Positions 27,060 to 36,779 of a stretch of 64,000 bases of DNA are shown in pieces. The notes below the pieces were generated by a model that saw only the letters and a list, made by a program, of their open reading frames with translations, did no database searches and was not told the DNA's origin. The translations under genes were made by a program, and so were the position numbers. The stretch lies in assembly GCA_963921245.4 (NCBI GenBank), contig CAWUEY030000001.1, positions 620,001-684,000 of the forward strand, given 5' to 3'. The DNA comes from JABJGO01 sp963921245. Its GTDB lineage: Bacteria > Pseudomonadota > Alphaproteobacteria > Rhodospirillales > Casp-alpha2. How positions within the stretch are numbered: position 1 is the stretch's first letter; every line of letters begins with the position of its first letter.

Positions 27060-29510
27060 TTACATCCTGATCCGTTCGTTTTTTGGATCATACAGGGGGC
27101 GAAGAGAGGCGCTCGCGGGCTTGCGTTCGCAGGCGATCTCAATTTCGTATGAACCACTATTCACATAATCGGCGTTGACGCCCTGAGGATTATTGACGTA
27201 GCCGAGACCGACGCAGCCGCCGAGCGTGTAACCGTACATGCCGCCGGTTATGTAACCGCAGATTTCGCCATCGCGAACAATGGGCTCGTTGTGATAAATC
27301 ATGGACTCCGGATCATCCATCAGGAATTGCACCAGCCTTTTTGTGACTTTTCCGCTATCCTTCTGTTTCAAAAGCGCCTCCCGGCCGATAAAGCCGCCCG
27401 GTTTGTCGTATTTCACGGCAAAACTCAGGCCGGCTTCAATAGGGGTGTCTTCATCGGCGATGTCGTGACCCCAGTGGCGATAGGCTTTCTCGAGCCGCAG
27501 TGAGTTCATGGCGTGCATACCCACATTGGCGACGGCGAATTCTTCTCCGGCTTCCACCAGAACCTCATAGACATGCAGGGCCATGTCGGAAGGCACCCAA
27601 AGCTCCCAACCCAGTTCTCCTACGTAGGAAATTCGCGATGCGCGGACGGTGGCGTATCCAACCTCAATCTCCCTGGAAGAGCCAAACGGGAAAGCTTCAT
27701 TGGACAGATCAGTGGGCGTCACTTTGCGCAGCAATGCCCGGGAATTGGGCCCCTGGACGTTGATACCGGCATACGCCGCCGTCACGTCAGTGAGGACGGC
27801 ATGATCATTCTCACCTATATGGTGCTTCAACCAGTTGAAATCGCGCGTATGGCTGGAAAAGGCCGTCATGACCATATAGGCGTCTTCTGCCAGTCGGGTG
27901 ACGGTGAGGTCGGCAGAAATGCCGCCCTGTTCGTTCAGCCATTGGGTATAAACCATGCGGCCCGGTTCAACGGACATGTCGTTGGCAGACACATGGTTGA
28001 TGACTTTCTCTGCATCCCGGCCTTGCAGCATGAATTTCGAGAATGTTGAGATGTCGAGAAGACCAACATTCTCTCTTACCGCCCGGTGCTCGTTGCCGGA
28101 ATAATCAAACCAGTTCTGTTTGCCGTAGGTGTATTCATAGTCCGGTTTTACGCCTTTTGGGGCAAACCAGTTGGGCCGTTCCCAGCCACCAGCTTCACCG
28201 AAACAGGCATTGGCGTCCTTGAGGCGATCATAGAGCGGGGTGCGCCGAATACCACGAGCAGTATCCGGTTGCCGGAAAGGCCAGTGCATCTGGTACAGCA
28301 AACCAAGAGATTCTGTTGTTCTGTCGCGCAGGTATTTCATATTGGATTGGAAATCCAGTACCCGTCTGACATCCACGTCCCAAAGGTCCACAGGTGAGTG
28401 ACCGGTCTGTATCCAGTCGGCCAGCATTTTGCCTGCACCGCCTGAAGACTGAATGCCGGTTGAGTTGAAGCCCGTGGCGACAAAAACGCCATTTACTTCC
28501 GGTGTCTCCCCCAGATAGTAGCGGTTGTCAGGCGTGAAGCTCTCGGGGCCATTGAAGAACGTCTGAATGCCTGCCGTCTCCAGAATGGGCAGGCGGTGCA
28601 TGGCGCTTTCCAGCATGGGCTCAAAGTGGTCAAAATCTTCTGGCAGTTCATCGAAGCAGAAATCTTCGGCAATCCCATCACCACCCCAGGGTTTGGCTGT
28701 TTTCTCAAACGCCCCGATCAACAGCTTGCCGGCGTCCTCTTTTACGTAGATGCAGGAAGACGGTTCTCTGAGAACGGGCAGGTTGGATGGCAATCCCTCA
28801 ATGGGCTCGGTGACGACATAGAAATGTTCCGCGGCGTGCAGGGGAATATTGATACCAATCTGCTTACCGAACTCCCGTGACCACATACCACAGGCGATGA
28901 CCAGATACTCACAGTCAACGATGCCCCTGTCGGTCGTGACGCTTTTAATACGGCCGTTTTCGATTGTGGCGTCCATGACCCTGGTGTTTTCCAGGATCGT
29001 GGCACCGTTCATGCGGGCACCTTTTGCCATGGCCTGGGTCACATCAATGGGGTTAGTTTGCCCATCCTTTGGAAGAAAAACGCCGCCGACCAGATCATCT
29101 GTTCTAAGCGTCGGGTATTTTTCTCCGAGCCAGTCCGGTGTTACTTCTTCGACGTCCAGCCCAAACACCCGCGCCATTGAGGCACCCCGTTTCAATTCTT
29201 CAAATCGTTCCATTTCCGTCGCGACGGAAATGGAGCCGTTCTGCTTAAGACCGGTGGCCTGTCCGGTTTCTTTTTCCAGTCCGGCGAACAGTTCCGCCGT
29301 ATACTGTGCAATACGGGTCATGTTCTGGGTCGCGCGAAGTTGACCAACCAGACCGGCGGCGTGCCAGGTCGTGCCACAGGTCAGTTGCTTGCGTTCTAGA
29401 AGCAAAGTGTCTTTCCAGCCTTGCTTTGCAAGGTGATAGGCCACGGAACAACCGACGGCCCCGCCGCCGACAATGACAACCTGGGCACTGGAAGGGATCG
29501 TTTCGGCCAT
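27060..29510 (-). CDS. FAD- and folate-dependent dimethylglycine dehydrogenase-like protein
   Basis: The 816-residue protein combines an N-terminal FAD-binding oxidoreductase domain (VVIVGGGAVGCSVAYHL at about 11-27) with a C-terminal GcvT-like tetrahydrofolate domain (from about residue 440). The His50 of TWHAAG aligns with the histidine that carries FAD covalently in mammalian DMGDH and SARDH. This layout oxidatively demethylates dimethylglycine or sarcosine and passes the one-carbon unit to folate. GGAGGA lies just upstream of ATG 29510. The XRE-cupin regulator gene is 53 bases upstream on the same strand. A paralogue lies at 51966; which one uses dimethylglycine is not decided by sequence. 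Confidence 0.88.
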   Translation of the reverse strand: MAETIPSSAQVVIVGGGAVGCSVAYHLAKQGWKDTLLLERKQLTCGTTWHAAGLVGQLRATQNMTRIAQYTAELFAGLEKETGQATGLKQNGSISVATEMERFEELKRGASMARVFGLDVEEVTPDWLGEKYPTLRTDDLVGGVFLPKDGQTNPIDVTQAMAKGARMNGATILENTRVMDATIENGRIKSVTTDRGIVDCEYLVIACGMWSREFGKQIGINIPLHAAEHFYVVTEPIEGLPSNLPVLREPSSCIYVKEDAGKLLIGAFEKTAKPWGGDGIAEDFCFDELPEDFDHFEPMLESAMHRLPILETAGIQTFFNGPESFTPDNRYYLGETPEVNGVFVATGFNSTGIQSSGGAGKMLADWIQTGHSPVDLWDVDVRRVLDFQSNMKYLRDRTTESLGLLYQMHWPFRQPDTARGIRRTPLYDRLKDANACFGEAGGWERPNWFAPKGVKPDYEYTYGKQNWFDYSGNEHRAVRENVGLLDISTFSKFMLQGRDAEKVINHVSANDMSVEPGRMVYTQWLNEQGGISADLTVTRLAEDAYMVMTAFSSHTRDFNWLKHHIGENDHAVLTDVTAAYAGINVQGPNSRALLRKVTPTDLSNEAFPFGSSREIEVGYATVRASRISYVGELGWELWVPSDMALHVYEVLVEAGEEFAVANVGMHAMNSLRLEKAYRHWGHDIADEDTPIEAGLSFAVKYDKPGGFIGREALLKQKDSGKVTKRLVQFLMDDPESMIYHNEPIVRDGEICGYITGGMYGYTLGGCVGLGYVNNPQGVNADYVNSGSYEIEIACERKPASASLRPLYDPKNERIRM

Positions 29511-29563
29511 GGCGTTTTCCTCCGGATTTGAAACGATTTTGGTGGGTATTAAATAGGTCGGTG

Positions 29564-30193
29564 TTAATAGGTCGGGGGCGACATGACCCAAACCACGGTG
29601 GCCGGGGTGTCATCAGGATTGGCAGACTTGTGAGGGACGTCACCATCAAATGTGATGCTATCGCCCTCGTTGAGAATGAAATGTCGCCGTGCCAACCAGA
29701 TTTCCAACCGGCCCGACAGGACCAGTGCCGCTTCCTGACAGGGGCGGCCATACATATCTTCACCGGTGCTGGCATGGGGCTCATAGGTGGTCATGATCAT
29801 TTCGAAATCACCGCTCAGATTGGGTGACAAAAGCTCTTCCTTCAAACCGGAGCCGGTGAATGTCAGTTTGCGGCGGTCTCCTTTGCGAACAATAAGATCA
29901 CGCTCATCTCTAGGGCCGGACATGCCGCCGTGAAAGAACCAGGAAATCTGAACGCCGAGGGCATCGGCGAACTCTTTCAGCCTGTCGATGGAAACGGCGG
30001 TGATATTCCGTTCAATTTGTGAGACGTAACCCACCGAACGGTCGATGCTGTCAGCGAGCGCCGTAATGGTCATGCCCTTGGCTTTCCGTAAGTCCCGGAT
30101 TTGTTCCCCAACAGGCGTAGTTTTCTCTTCGACACCAGTTTTGTTGTTTTCGTTGGCGGGCGGTGACGCCACGGCTTGTCGGGAATCGGTCAT
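29564..30193 (-). CDS. XRE-family regulator with cupin domain
   Basis: The 209-residue protein has a helix-turn-helix (IRDLRKAKGMTITALADSID and VGYVSQIERN) at about residues 30-85 and a small cupin domain at about 130-205 (EEAALVLSGRLEIWL, GDSITFDGDVPH). Such proteins sense a small molecule in the cupin and control nearby catabolic genes. It lies directly upstream of the dimethylglycine dehydrogenase gene on the same strand, making that the obvious target and possibly a self-regulated operon. ATG 30193 is the start used; the frame is open to 30217. Confidence 0.88.
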   Translation of the reverse strand: MTDSRQAVASPPANENNKTGVEEKTTPVGEQIRDLRKAKGMTITALADSIDRSVGYVSQIERNITAVSIDRLKEFADALGVQISWFFHGGMSGPRDERDLIVRKGDRRKLTFTGSGLKEELLSPNLSGDFEMIMTTYEPHASTGEDMYGRPCQEAALVLSGRLEIWLARRHFILNEGDSITFDGDVPHKSANPDDTPATVVWVMSPPTY

Positions 30194-30326
30194 GGACGCT
30201 AAACCCTCGGCACACACTATTCAAAGTCGGCGCAGTCTAGGGGATAAAACTAAGGGATAAAAATGAAAAAATGAAGGTATTTTTTCATTTTTTTACACTG
30301 CCGGTGTCGTCGATAATAACCAGCGT

Positions 30327-30357
30327 AAAGAAAAGGCGGTACCCGACAGGGACCGCC
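30327..30357 (-). terminator. Terminator after the semialdehyde dehydrogenase gene
   Basis: On the minus strand a strong stem, GGCGGT plus CCC pairing with GGG and ACCGCC (30335-30357, four-base loop, one bulge), is followed by TTTTCTTT. It ends the mmsA-type transcription unit 31 bases after its stop. It also isolates the XRE-cupin operon from read-through. Confidence 0.75.
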
Positions 30358-30387
30358 CTTTGATTTTGTTGTCTGTGGGTGCTTTCC

Positions 30388-31893
30388 TTAAACGTCGCTG
30401 CCGCGCGAGAAGTTGAAGGCCGCGCCTTCGCGAATGCCGGACGGCCAGCGCGAGGTTACCGTTTTCAGTTTGGTGTAAAACCGCACGCCTTCCATGCCGT
30501 GGATGGCGTGGTCTCCAAACAGCGAGTCTTTCCACCCGCCGAAGCTGTGATAGGCAACGGGTACGGGGATGGGAACATTGACACCCACCATGCCGATCTG
30601 AATATCACGGGCAAAATCGCGTGCCGTGTCACCGTCACGGGTAAAGATGGCCGTACCGTTGCCATAGGCATGATCATTGACCATGGTGGCGGCTTCGCCG
30701 TAATTCCGGGCGCGAACAACGCTGAGAACCGGGCCGAAGATTTCCTGCTGGTAAATGTCCATGTCCGTGGTCACCTTGTCGAACAGGCAACCGCCAACAA
30801 AGAACCCGTTTTCATAGCCTTGAAGGTTAACCTCACGACCATCAACGACCAGCTCGGCACCCTGCTGGATGCCGCTTTCAACGAGACCCAGAATTTTCTG
30901 TTGGGCTTCACGGGTGACAACAGGGCCCATTTGGCTGGCCGGATCGGTGTAGGGTCCGACCTTCAGATCCCGTACCCGCGGCGCCATGGCTTCGACAAAC
31001 CGGTTTGCGGTATCTTCACCGACGGGAACGGCGACAGAGATTGCCATGCAGCGTTCACCGGCAGAACCGTAGGCCGCCCCAATCGCGGCGTCCACAGCCT
31101 GATCCATATCGGCGTCCGGCATGATAATCATGTGGTTCTTGGCACCACAGAGCGCTTGAACCCGTTTGTCGTTGGCACAGCCCGTTGAATAGATGTAGCG
31201 ACCGATGGTTGTGGATCCGACAAAGCTGATCGCTTTGACATCAGGATCGGTAAGCAGGGCATCTACGGCTTCCTTGTCGCCGTTGATTACATTGAGACAA
31301 CCTTCCGGCAAGCCCGCTTCTATCATCAATTCGGCGAGCCTGAGCGGGCAGGAGGGGTCGCGTTCGGAAGGTTTCAGGACGAAAGTGTTACCGCAGGCGA
31401 GCGCCATGGGGAACATCCACATGGGTACCATGGCCGGAAAGTTGAACGGTGTGATACCGACACAAACCCCAACGGGTTGACGGGTGGAGTGTACGTCCAC
31501 ACCATTGGCGGCACTTTCTGTAAATTCTCCCTTGAGCAGATGGGGAATGCCACAGGCGAATTCCACAACTTCCAGACCACGGCTAATGGAGCCTTTGGCA
31601 TCGTCCAGGGTTTTACCATGCTCGTGGGAGACCATTTCCGCCAGTTCGTCCATGTTTTTCATGATCAGATCACGGAACCTGAACATAATCTGGGCACGTC
31701 TTGCCGGCGGGGTATGGGACCAGTCACCCAGGGCGCTCCTAGCGTTTTCCACAGCCGCGCGGACTTCACCTGCATTGGCAAGCGGGGCCTTGCTTTGAAC
31801 TTCGCCAGTAGCGGGGTTGTAGACATCACCATACCGGCCACTGGTGCCGGAAACGCGTTTTCCGTTGATAAAATGTTCCAGTTCCTGGGTCAT
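30388..31893 (-). CDS. mmsA: Methylmalonate/malonate-semialdehyde dehydrogenase (CoA-acylating)
   Basis: The 501-residue aldehyde dehydrogenase has the catalytic Cys282 in GERCMA, a Rossmann segment FVGSTTIGRY and PFNFPAMVPMWMFP, all typical of the MmsA/IolA/BauC group. These enzymes make acetyl- or propionyl-CoA from malonate or methylmalonate semialdehyde with NAD and CoA. Directly upstream lies an omega-aminotransferase, so oxidation of the semialdehyde from beta-alanine (BauC role) is the most likely use. Valine breakdown is also possible. The two genes are 128 bases apart on the same strand, and a terminator follows. Confidence 0.92.
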   Translation of the reverse strand: MTQELEHFINGKRVSGTSGRYGDVYNPATGEVQSKAPLANAGEVRAAVENARSALGDWSHTPPARRAQIMFRFRDLIMKNMDELAEMVSHEHGKTLDDAKGSISRGLEVVEFACGIPHLLKGEFTESAANGVDVHSTRQPVGVCVGITPFNFPAMVPMWMFPMALACGNTFVLKPSERDPSCPLRLAELMIEAGLPEGCLNVINGDKEAVDALLTDPDVKAISFVGSTTIGRYIYSTGCANDKRVQALCGAKNHMIIMPDADMDQAVDAAIGAAYGSAGERCMAISVAVPVGEDTANRFVEAMAPRVRDLKVGPYTDPASQMGPVVTREAQQKILGLVESGIQQGAELVVDGREVNLQGYENGFFVGGCLFDKVTTDMDIYQQEIFGPVLSVVRARNYGEAATMVNDHAYGNGTAIFTRDGDTARDFARDIQIGMVGVNVPIPVPVAYHSFGGWKDSLFGDHAIHGMEGVRFYTKLKTVTSRWPSGIREGAAFNFSRGSDV

Positions 31894-32021
31894 GGTCAGT
31901 GCTCTCTTTTCAAAAAAATTCAGGATCTCGGGATTACGGCAATCAAAGCGTTATCCTGAGGTCCTGGTTTAAGTGAACAATCGGATCATTCGTTGATCTT
32001 GTGTACCTTAGTCATTGTGCC

Positions 32022-33338
32022 TTAGGCCTCAATGGCTTCGATGGTCATGCGCAGTTTGTCGATCATTTCGTCGATGTGGCTTTTCTCGGAAACGAATGCC
32101 GGCGCAACAATACCGGAATCGCCCGTGAATTTCACGTGCATACCGTTCCAGAAGAGGTTTTTCTGGGTCGCGGTACCGAGCGCACCAGGGGCACCTTTCG
32201 CGTGCAATTCAACCGCACCCATCATGCCGATGCCACGAATGTCCTTGATCTGTTTCAGATCCTCGAGAGAGAACAGACCATCCAGGAAGTATTCGGACAT
32301 TTCATCGGCGCGCTGGAACAGGTTTTCGTTCTCGTAGGCATTTTGCACAACGATACCGGCAGCCGCCGCCGCCGGGTGACCGGAGTAGGTATAGCCGTGG
32401 AAAAACTCAATGGCATTTTCCGGTGAGGCATCGCAGATGGTATTATAAACGTCATCTTTGACGGCAACAGCACCCATGGGCTGTGTGCCATTAGTCAGCG
32501 CTTTGGCCATGGTCATGATGTCCGGTGTGACGCCAAAGACCTGGGCGGCGAATGCCTGACCCAGGCGGCCAAAGCCGGTTATCACTTCATCAAACACCAG
32601 CAGAATACCGTGCTCGTCGCAGATTTCCCGCAACCGCTTGAGATAACCCTTCGGCGGCAACAGGGTTCCGGTGGAACCGGCAACAGGCTCTACGTAGCAG
32701 GCCGCGATGGTGGAGCCGCCATACATTTCACAGAACCGCTGAAGATCATTGGCGAGTTCGGCACCTTTTTCCGGTAGCCCGCGGGTGAACACGTTTTCTG
32801 GATCCCATGTATGCCGCATGGCAACTACGTTTGGCATGACGCCTGAGAAAGTTTCACGGTTCTTTACCATACCACTCAGGGACACGCCGCCGATGTTCAC
32901 GCCATGATAGGCGCGTTCACGGCTGACAAAACGGGTACGATGGCCTTCGCCGCGGGCCCGATGGTAGGCCATCACCATTTTCAGGGAGGTGTCGATGGCT
33001 TCGGAACCTGAGTTCACAAAGAACACATGGTTGATTTCATCGGGCGTTATGCGGGAAATTTTCTGAGCCAGTTCAAACGCACCCGGTGTGCTGGTCATGA
33101 ACGGAGATGCATAGTCGTTTTGCAGCAGTTGCTGATAGACGGCTTCGGCGATGTCCTTCCGGCCATGACCCAAGGGGCAACAGAACAAACCAGAAGACCC
33201 GTCGATGACAGTACCGCCCATATGGTCGGTGAAATAGACGCCTTCACCTTTGACGATCAGCCGCGGGGTCTGTTTGAACTCACGATTGGATGTAAAAGGC
33301 ATCCATTGGTTTTCGAGGGAATTGGCGGTGTATTGCAT
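32022..33338 (-). CDS. Omega-amino acid:pyruvate aminotransferase (class III)
   Basis: The 438-residue enzyme has the class III PLP fold: VNSGSEAIDTSLK, the PLP-phosphate region, Asp250 in VFDEVITGFGR and the PLP lysine Lys279 in TMAKALTNG. It matches beta-alanine:pyruvate (BauA) and taurine/hypotaurine:pyruvate (Tpa/Hpa) transaminases, which move an omega-amino group to pyruvate to give alanine. The neighbours argue both ways: mmsA downstream points to beta-alanine, while the MocR gene on the other side and ald-xsc-pta point to taurine. It may serve both. Two CTGG-type repeats lie 80-111 bases upstream. Confidence 0.9.
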   Translation of the reverse strand: MQYTANSLENQWMPFTSNREFKQTPRLIVKGEGVYFTDHMGGTVIDGSSGLFCCPLGHGRKDIAEAVYQQLLQNDYASPFMTSTPGAFELAQKISRITPDEINHVFFVNSGSEAIDTSLKMVMAYHRARGEGHRTRFVSRERAYHGVNIGGVSLSGMVKNRETFSGVMPNVVAMRHTWDPENVFTRGLPEKGAELANDLQRFCEMYGGSTIAACYVEPVAGSTGTLLPPKGYLKRLREICDEHGILLVFDEVITGFGRLGQAFAAQVFGVTPDIMTMAKALTNGTQPMGAVAVKDDVYNTICDASPENAIEFFHGYTYSGHPAAAAAGIVVQNAYENENLFQRADEMSEYFLDGLFSLEDLKQIKDIRGIGMMGAVELHAKGAPGALGTATQKNLFWNGMHVKFTGDSGIVAPAFVSEKSHIDEMIDKLRMTIEAIEA

Positions 33339-33417
33339 GGCAGGACTCCCATAAAGCGCGAAACGCGGTTGGATAGATTACGATGGGTGCAGCGTATGAG
33401 GATTCAATACAACCTGC

Positions 33418-33449
33418 TAGGACCAGATACAGGATGATTTTAGGGCCAG
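33418..33449 (-). promoter_or_regulatory. CTGG-type direct repeats before the aminotransferase
   Basis: On the minus strand, CTGGCCCTA and CTGGTCCTA occur in the same orientation 23 bases apart, between the aminotransferase and the divergent first MocR gene. CTGGTCCTA recurs exactly before ald, and related repeats precede the second MocR gene. I recall that TauR of Rhodobacter capsulatus binds direct repeats CTGGACTTAA, which fits the family of the neighbouring regulators. These are probably operator half-sites. Confidence 0.5.
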
Positions 33450-33471
33450 TTTGCCCTAGGCTGGCTCCATC

Positions 33472-34950
33472 ATGCAGGACGTAATCTTTCATCTGAAACG
33501 CGATGGCAGTGCCAGTATTCAGGCAGAACTTCGCCAACAGTTGGTGGCGGGCATTCTTGGTGGTCAGATTCCGGCGGGAGAGCCGTTGCCATCGTCACGA
33601 TTATTGGCAAAACGTCTGAGCATTTCCCGCAATACGGTCAGCATTGTCTATCAGGGTCTTGTTGACGATGGATATCTGGTGTCCGCGGAACGGCGCGGAT
33701 TTTTCGTCAATGAAGACATCCGCGATGAACCCGTTGGCCTTGCGGCGCCGGTCGGAAACGCAGGTTCCGAAGGGCCAGAAGGGTCGCCCGATTGGTCAGG
33801 TTTGCTGCGCTCCTTGCCCAGTGCACAACGCAACATCAACCGCCCTTCCGACTGGCAATCCTATCCCTATCCTTTCATCTATGGGCAGATTGACAAGGAG
33901 CTTTTCCCGATTGTCGAGTGGCGGGAATGTTCCCGGCAGGCGCTGGGTCGCAAGGGTTTGGATGCCTGGGCTGGTGACGCCTATAACACAGACGATCCGC
34001 TCCTGATAGAACAGATACGGACGCGATTGCTGCCGCGCCGCGGAATCATGGCAGAAGCAGACGAAATCCTGGTAACCCTGGGCGCACAAAACGCTCTTTA
34101 TCTGCTATGCAGCCTGCTTGTCCGCCCGGATGTTACAGTTGCAATGGAAGAGCCGGGGTATCATTCCGCCCGAAACACCTTCTTGCTGAAAACAGATCAC
34201 GTTCATTCCATTCCGGTGGATGAAGAAGGGCTTGTTGTCGATGACCGCTTGAACCAATGCCGTTTTGTTTACGTTACACCCAGCCACCATTATCCAACGA
34301 CCGTGACGATGTCGCTTGCCAGGCGACGATCCCTGCTGGACAAGGCATTGGACAGGGATCTTGTGGTAATTGAGGATGACTATGAGTTTGAGACCAATTA
34401 CCTGTCGCAGCCCACGCCAGCGCTAAAATCTCTGGACCGTAGCGAACGTGTGATCTATGTCGGCAGTCTGTCCAAGAGTTTGTTCCCGGGATTGCGGCTC
34501 GGCTACATGGTTGGGCCCAGGGATTTTATCCGGGAAGCGCGCGCACTGCGTCGCCTCATGCTGTTCCACCCGCCGAACAACAATCAGCGAACCGCGGGCC
34601 TTTTTCTGGCGCACGGTTATCACGATTCACTAATCAAGCGGTTGCACAAGGTCTATCGGGAGCGCTGGCAGAACATGGGTGATGCCCTTGCACGGTACTT
34701 GCCTGATTCGGCGCGGACGCCATCATTTGGCGGCACCAGTTACTGGGTTAAAGGGCCGGAGGCGCTGGATTCAGAGCATCTGGCAGCCGCGGCGTTGGAG
34801 CGTGGTGTCATCATCGAGCCCGGTCAGATGACCTTTGCCGACCCGGAGTCTCCTCGACATTGCTTTCGGCTGGCTTTTTCCTCGATTGCCGCTGATAAAA
34901 TTGAACCGGGTGTTCAAATTCTCAATGACGTGATTTGCTCAATTCGATAG
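33472..34950 (+). CDS. MocR/PdxR-type regulator, TauR-like (copy 1)
   Basis: The 492-residue protein has an N-terminal GntR winged helix (residues about 10-80, PLPSSRLLAKRLSISRNTV) joined to a class I aminotransferase-like domain. The PLP lysine region is YVGSLSKSLFPGLRLGY. MocR regulators bind PLP and an amine and control its catabolism; TauR is the taurine example. It is divergent from the aminotransferase gene, its likely target. A close paralogue follows at 35048, sharing YPFIYGQ-type and RTRLLPRRGI blocks across the effector domain. Confidence 0.9.
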   Translation: MQDVIFHLKRDGSASIQAELRQQLVAGILGGQIPAGEPLPSSRLLAKRLSISRNTVSIVYQGLVDDGYLVSAERRGFFVNEDIRDEPVGLAAPVGNAGSEGPEGSPDWSGLLRSLPSAQRNINRPSDWQSYPYPFIYGQIDKELFPIVEWRECSRQALGRKGLDAWAGDAYNTDDPLLIEQIRTRLLPRRGIMAEADEILVTLGAQNALYLLCSLLVRPDVTVAMEEPGYHSARNTFLLKTDHVHSIPVDEEGLVVDDRLNQCRFVYVTPSHHYPTTVTMSLARRRSLLDKALDRDLVVIEDDYEFETNYLSQPTPALKSLDRSERVIYVGSLSKSLFPGLRLGYMVGPRDFIREARALRRLMLFHPPNNNQRTAGLFLAHGYHDSLIKRLHKVYRERWQNMGDALARYLPDSARTPSFGGTSYWVKGPEALDSEHLAAAALERGVIIEPGQMTFADPESPRHCFRLAFSSIAADKIEPGVQILNDVICSIR

Positions 34951-34991
34951 CGCGGGCACCAGGTATGGTCGAGATTTAATTGTTCATTTTA

Positions 34992-35016
34992 TCTGGACCA
35001 TGTAGTCTGGACCATG
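34992..35016 (+). promoter_or_regulatory. Direct repeat TCTGGACCATG before second MocR gene
   Basis: TCTGGACCATG is found twice, at 34992-35002 and 35006-35016, with a 14-base period, 32 bases before the second MocR gene. The core CTGGAC equals that of the TauR operator as I recall it. Autoregulation by one of the two MocR proteins is the simplest reading. Confidence 0.6.
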
Positions 35017-35047
35017 CCAATTTTCCCTATGCAAGGGGGCCAGATGA

Positions 35048-36544
35048 ATGCGTGACGCGCTGTTTCGGATTGAACGTGATGCCGGTACGAGTATTCAGGG
35101 TCAGATCAGAGAGATGTTGGTATCTGCCGTTCTGGGGGGGCAGCTGCCTGCGGGCGTGCCACTACCGTCTTCTCGTCGTATGGCAAAAACCCTCGGTGTT
35201 TCCCGAAATACCGTGATTCTTGCCTATCAGGGCCTGGTCGATGACGGCTATCTACTGGCCCGCGAACGCAGCGGTTTCTACGTTAACGATTCTATTCGGA
35301 CGGGTGTGATTCCGGATCACATTCCGGCCCCGGACACGATGGTGCCAACGGGTCCGTCCGAATTTGCCCCGAATTGGGACAGCCGGTTCAGGGTCCGTCC
35401 CGGCCAACAGGAAAACCTCACCAAACCCGAGGATTGGCGCTCTGTTCCCTATCCCTTCATCTACGGTCAGGTCGATCAGGGTCTGTTTCCAATTGCGGCC
35501 TGGCGAGAGTGCTCCAGACAGGCATTGGGCCGCAAAGCCATGGATATGTGGACAGGGGACTCTTTCACCCGTGATGACCCGTTGTTGGTCGAACAGATTC
35601 GCACGCGCTTGCTGCCGCGTCGCGGCATACTCGTAAACGAAAACAATATTCTGATCACTTTAGGGGCCCAAAACGCGCTGTTCCTGATCGCCAGTCTGCT
35701 CATCCGGCGCGGTACAATTGTTGCCATGGAAGAGCCGGGATATCCGGATGTCCGAAATATCTTTGGCCTGCGAAGTGACCAGGTTCGGTATATACCTGTG
35801 GATCACGACGGATTGTGTCTAGAGCATCAATACCTGCAAGATGCGGAACTGATCTATACCACACCCAGTCATCAGTTCCCGACCACCGTGACATTATCTT
35901 TGGCCCGTCGAAAAGCCTTGTTGGCTGACGCGGCCACCCATGATCGGATTGTTGTTGAAGACGACTATGAATTCGAAACAAACTATGTGTCCGAGCCGAC
36001 GCCGGCATTGAAATCGATGGATCGGGTTGACCGGGTCATTTACGTGGGTAGCCTCTCAAAGACCCTATTCCCGGGACTGAGAATGGGTTACGTGGTGGGT
36101 GCGCCGGAACTCATCGATGAAATGAGAGCGATGCGGCGGTTGATGATGAGGCACCCTCCCAACAACAATCAACGGACAACCGCCCTTTTCCTGTCCCTGG
36201 GGCATCATGACTCAATGGTTCACAAATTGCACAGGGCCTATCGCGCTCGATGGGAGTGCCTGGGCCGTGCGCTCGAACAGTTTCTGCCGGGCATGTCCCG
36301 GGTACCGTCGTTTGGGGGCACCAGCTACTGGGTGGAAGGGCCAAAGGATCTGGACGCAGAACTTTTGGCAGAACAAGCCCATGATGAGGGCGTTATCATC
36401 GAACCCGGGGCAATCTGCTTTGCAAAGACCCCACCGCCTACGAATTTTTTCCGATTGGGTTTTTCTTCCATTGCTCTGGAACGGATCGAGCCCGGGATTG
36501 AAATTCTCGCCAGGCTCATCCATCAAGGGATAGGGCGGCGCTAG
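35048..36544 (+). CDS. MocR/PdxR-type regulator, TauR-like (copy 2)
   Basis: The 498-residue paralogue of the gene at 33472 has the same layout: winged helix with PLPSSRRMAKTLGVSRNTV, then an aminotransferase-like domain with YVGSLSKTLFPGLRMGY. It begins at ATG 35048, with AGGGGG about nine bases upstream. The tandem arrangement suggests duplication and division of labour, for example one copy for taurine (ald-xsc-pta) and one for beta-alanine or hypotaurine (aminotransferase-mmsA). The gene is upstream of ald on the same strand, with 235 bases between. Confidence 0.9.
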   Translation: MRDALFRIERDAGTSIQGQIREMLVSAVLGGQLPAGVPLPSSRRMAKTLGVSRNTVILAYQGLVDDGYLLARERSGFYVNDSIRTGVIPDHIPAPDTMVPTGPSEFAPNWDSRFRVRPGQQENLTKPEDWRSVPYPFIYGQVDQGLFPIAAWRECSRQALGRKAMDMWTGDSFTRDDPLLVEQIRTRLLPRRGILVNENNILITLGAQNALFLIASLLIRRGTIVAMEEPGYPDVRNIFGLRSDQVRYIPVDHDGLCLEHQYLQDAELIYTTPSHQFPTTVTLSLARRKALLADAATHDRIVVEDDYEFETNYVSEPTPALKSMDRVDRVIYVGSLSKTLFPGLRMGYVVGAPELIDEMRAMRRLMMRHPPNNNQRTTALFLSLGHHDSMVHKLHRAYRARWECLGRALEQFLPGMSRVPSFGGTSYWVEGPKDLDAELLAEQAHDEGVIIEPGAICFAKTPPPTNFFRLGFSSIALERIEPGIEILARLIHQGIGRR

Positions 36545-36644
36545 CATATATTCGGTTTTGCCGCTTTGTTTTGCTCCAGAGACGATCATATCCCCCTGTA
36601 TCCGCCGGGCCACTACGACCCAATGGTTTCTACGAGGTGTCGCT

Positions 36645-36727
36645 CTGGTACGGGTTTTCCCCGTATCTGGTCCTATGCCATCGCACTTTGGTGCAGTAAT
36701 TCAGATATATCCATTAGACTGGTCTGA
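36645..36727 (+). promoter_or_regulatory. CTGG-type repeats before ald
   Basis: Three related sites lie upstream of ald: CTGGTACGG at 36645, CTGGTCCTA at 36667-36675 and CTGGTCTGA at 36719-36727. The first two are 22 bases apart. The middle one is identical to a site before the aminotransferase. This supports common control of ald and the aminotransferase by a TauR-like MocR protein. Confidence 0.45.
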
Positions 36728-36779
36728 CCGGCAGTTGTGTCGGGCACATTCCAGTTTAAGTGTTTTCAGGAGGACAGAC

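Noticed and set aside
32131..32140. Further CACGTG sites (here and at about 39227) as extra parS sites.
   Set aside because: They lie inside coding sequence and match only the central six to eight bases of the consensus.
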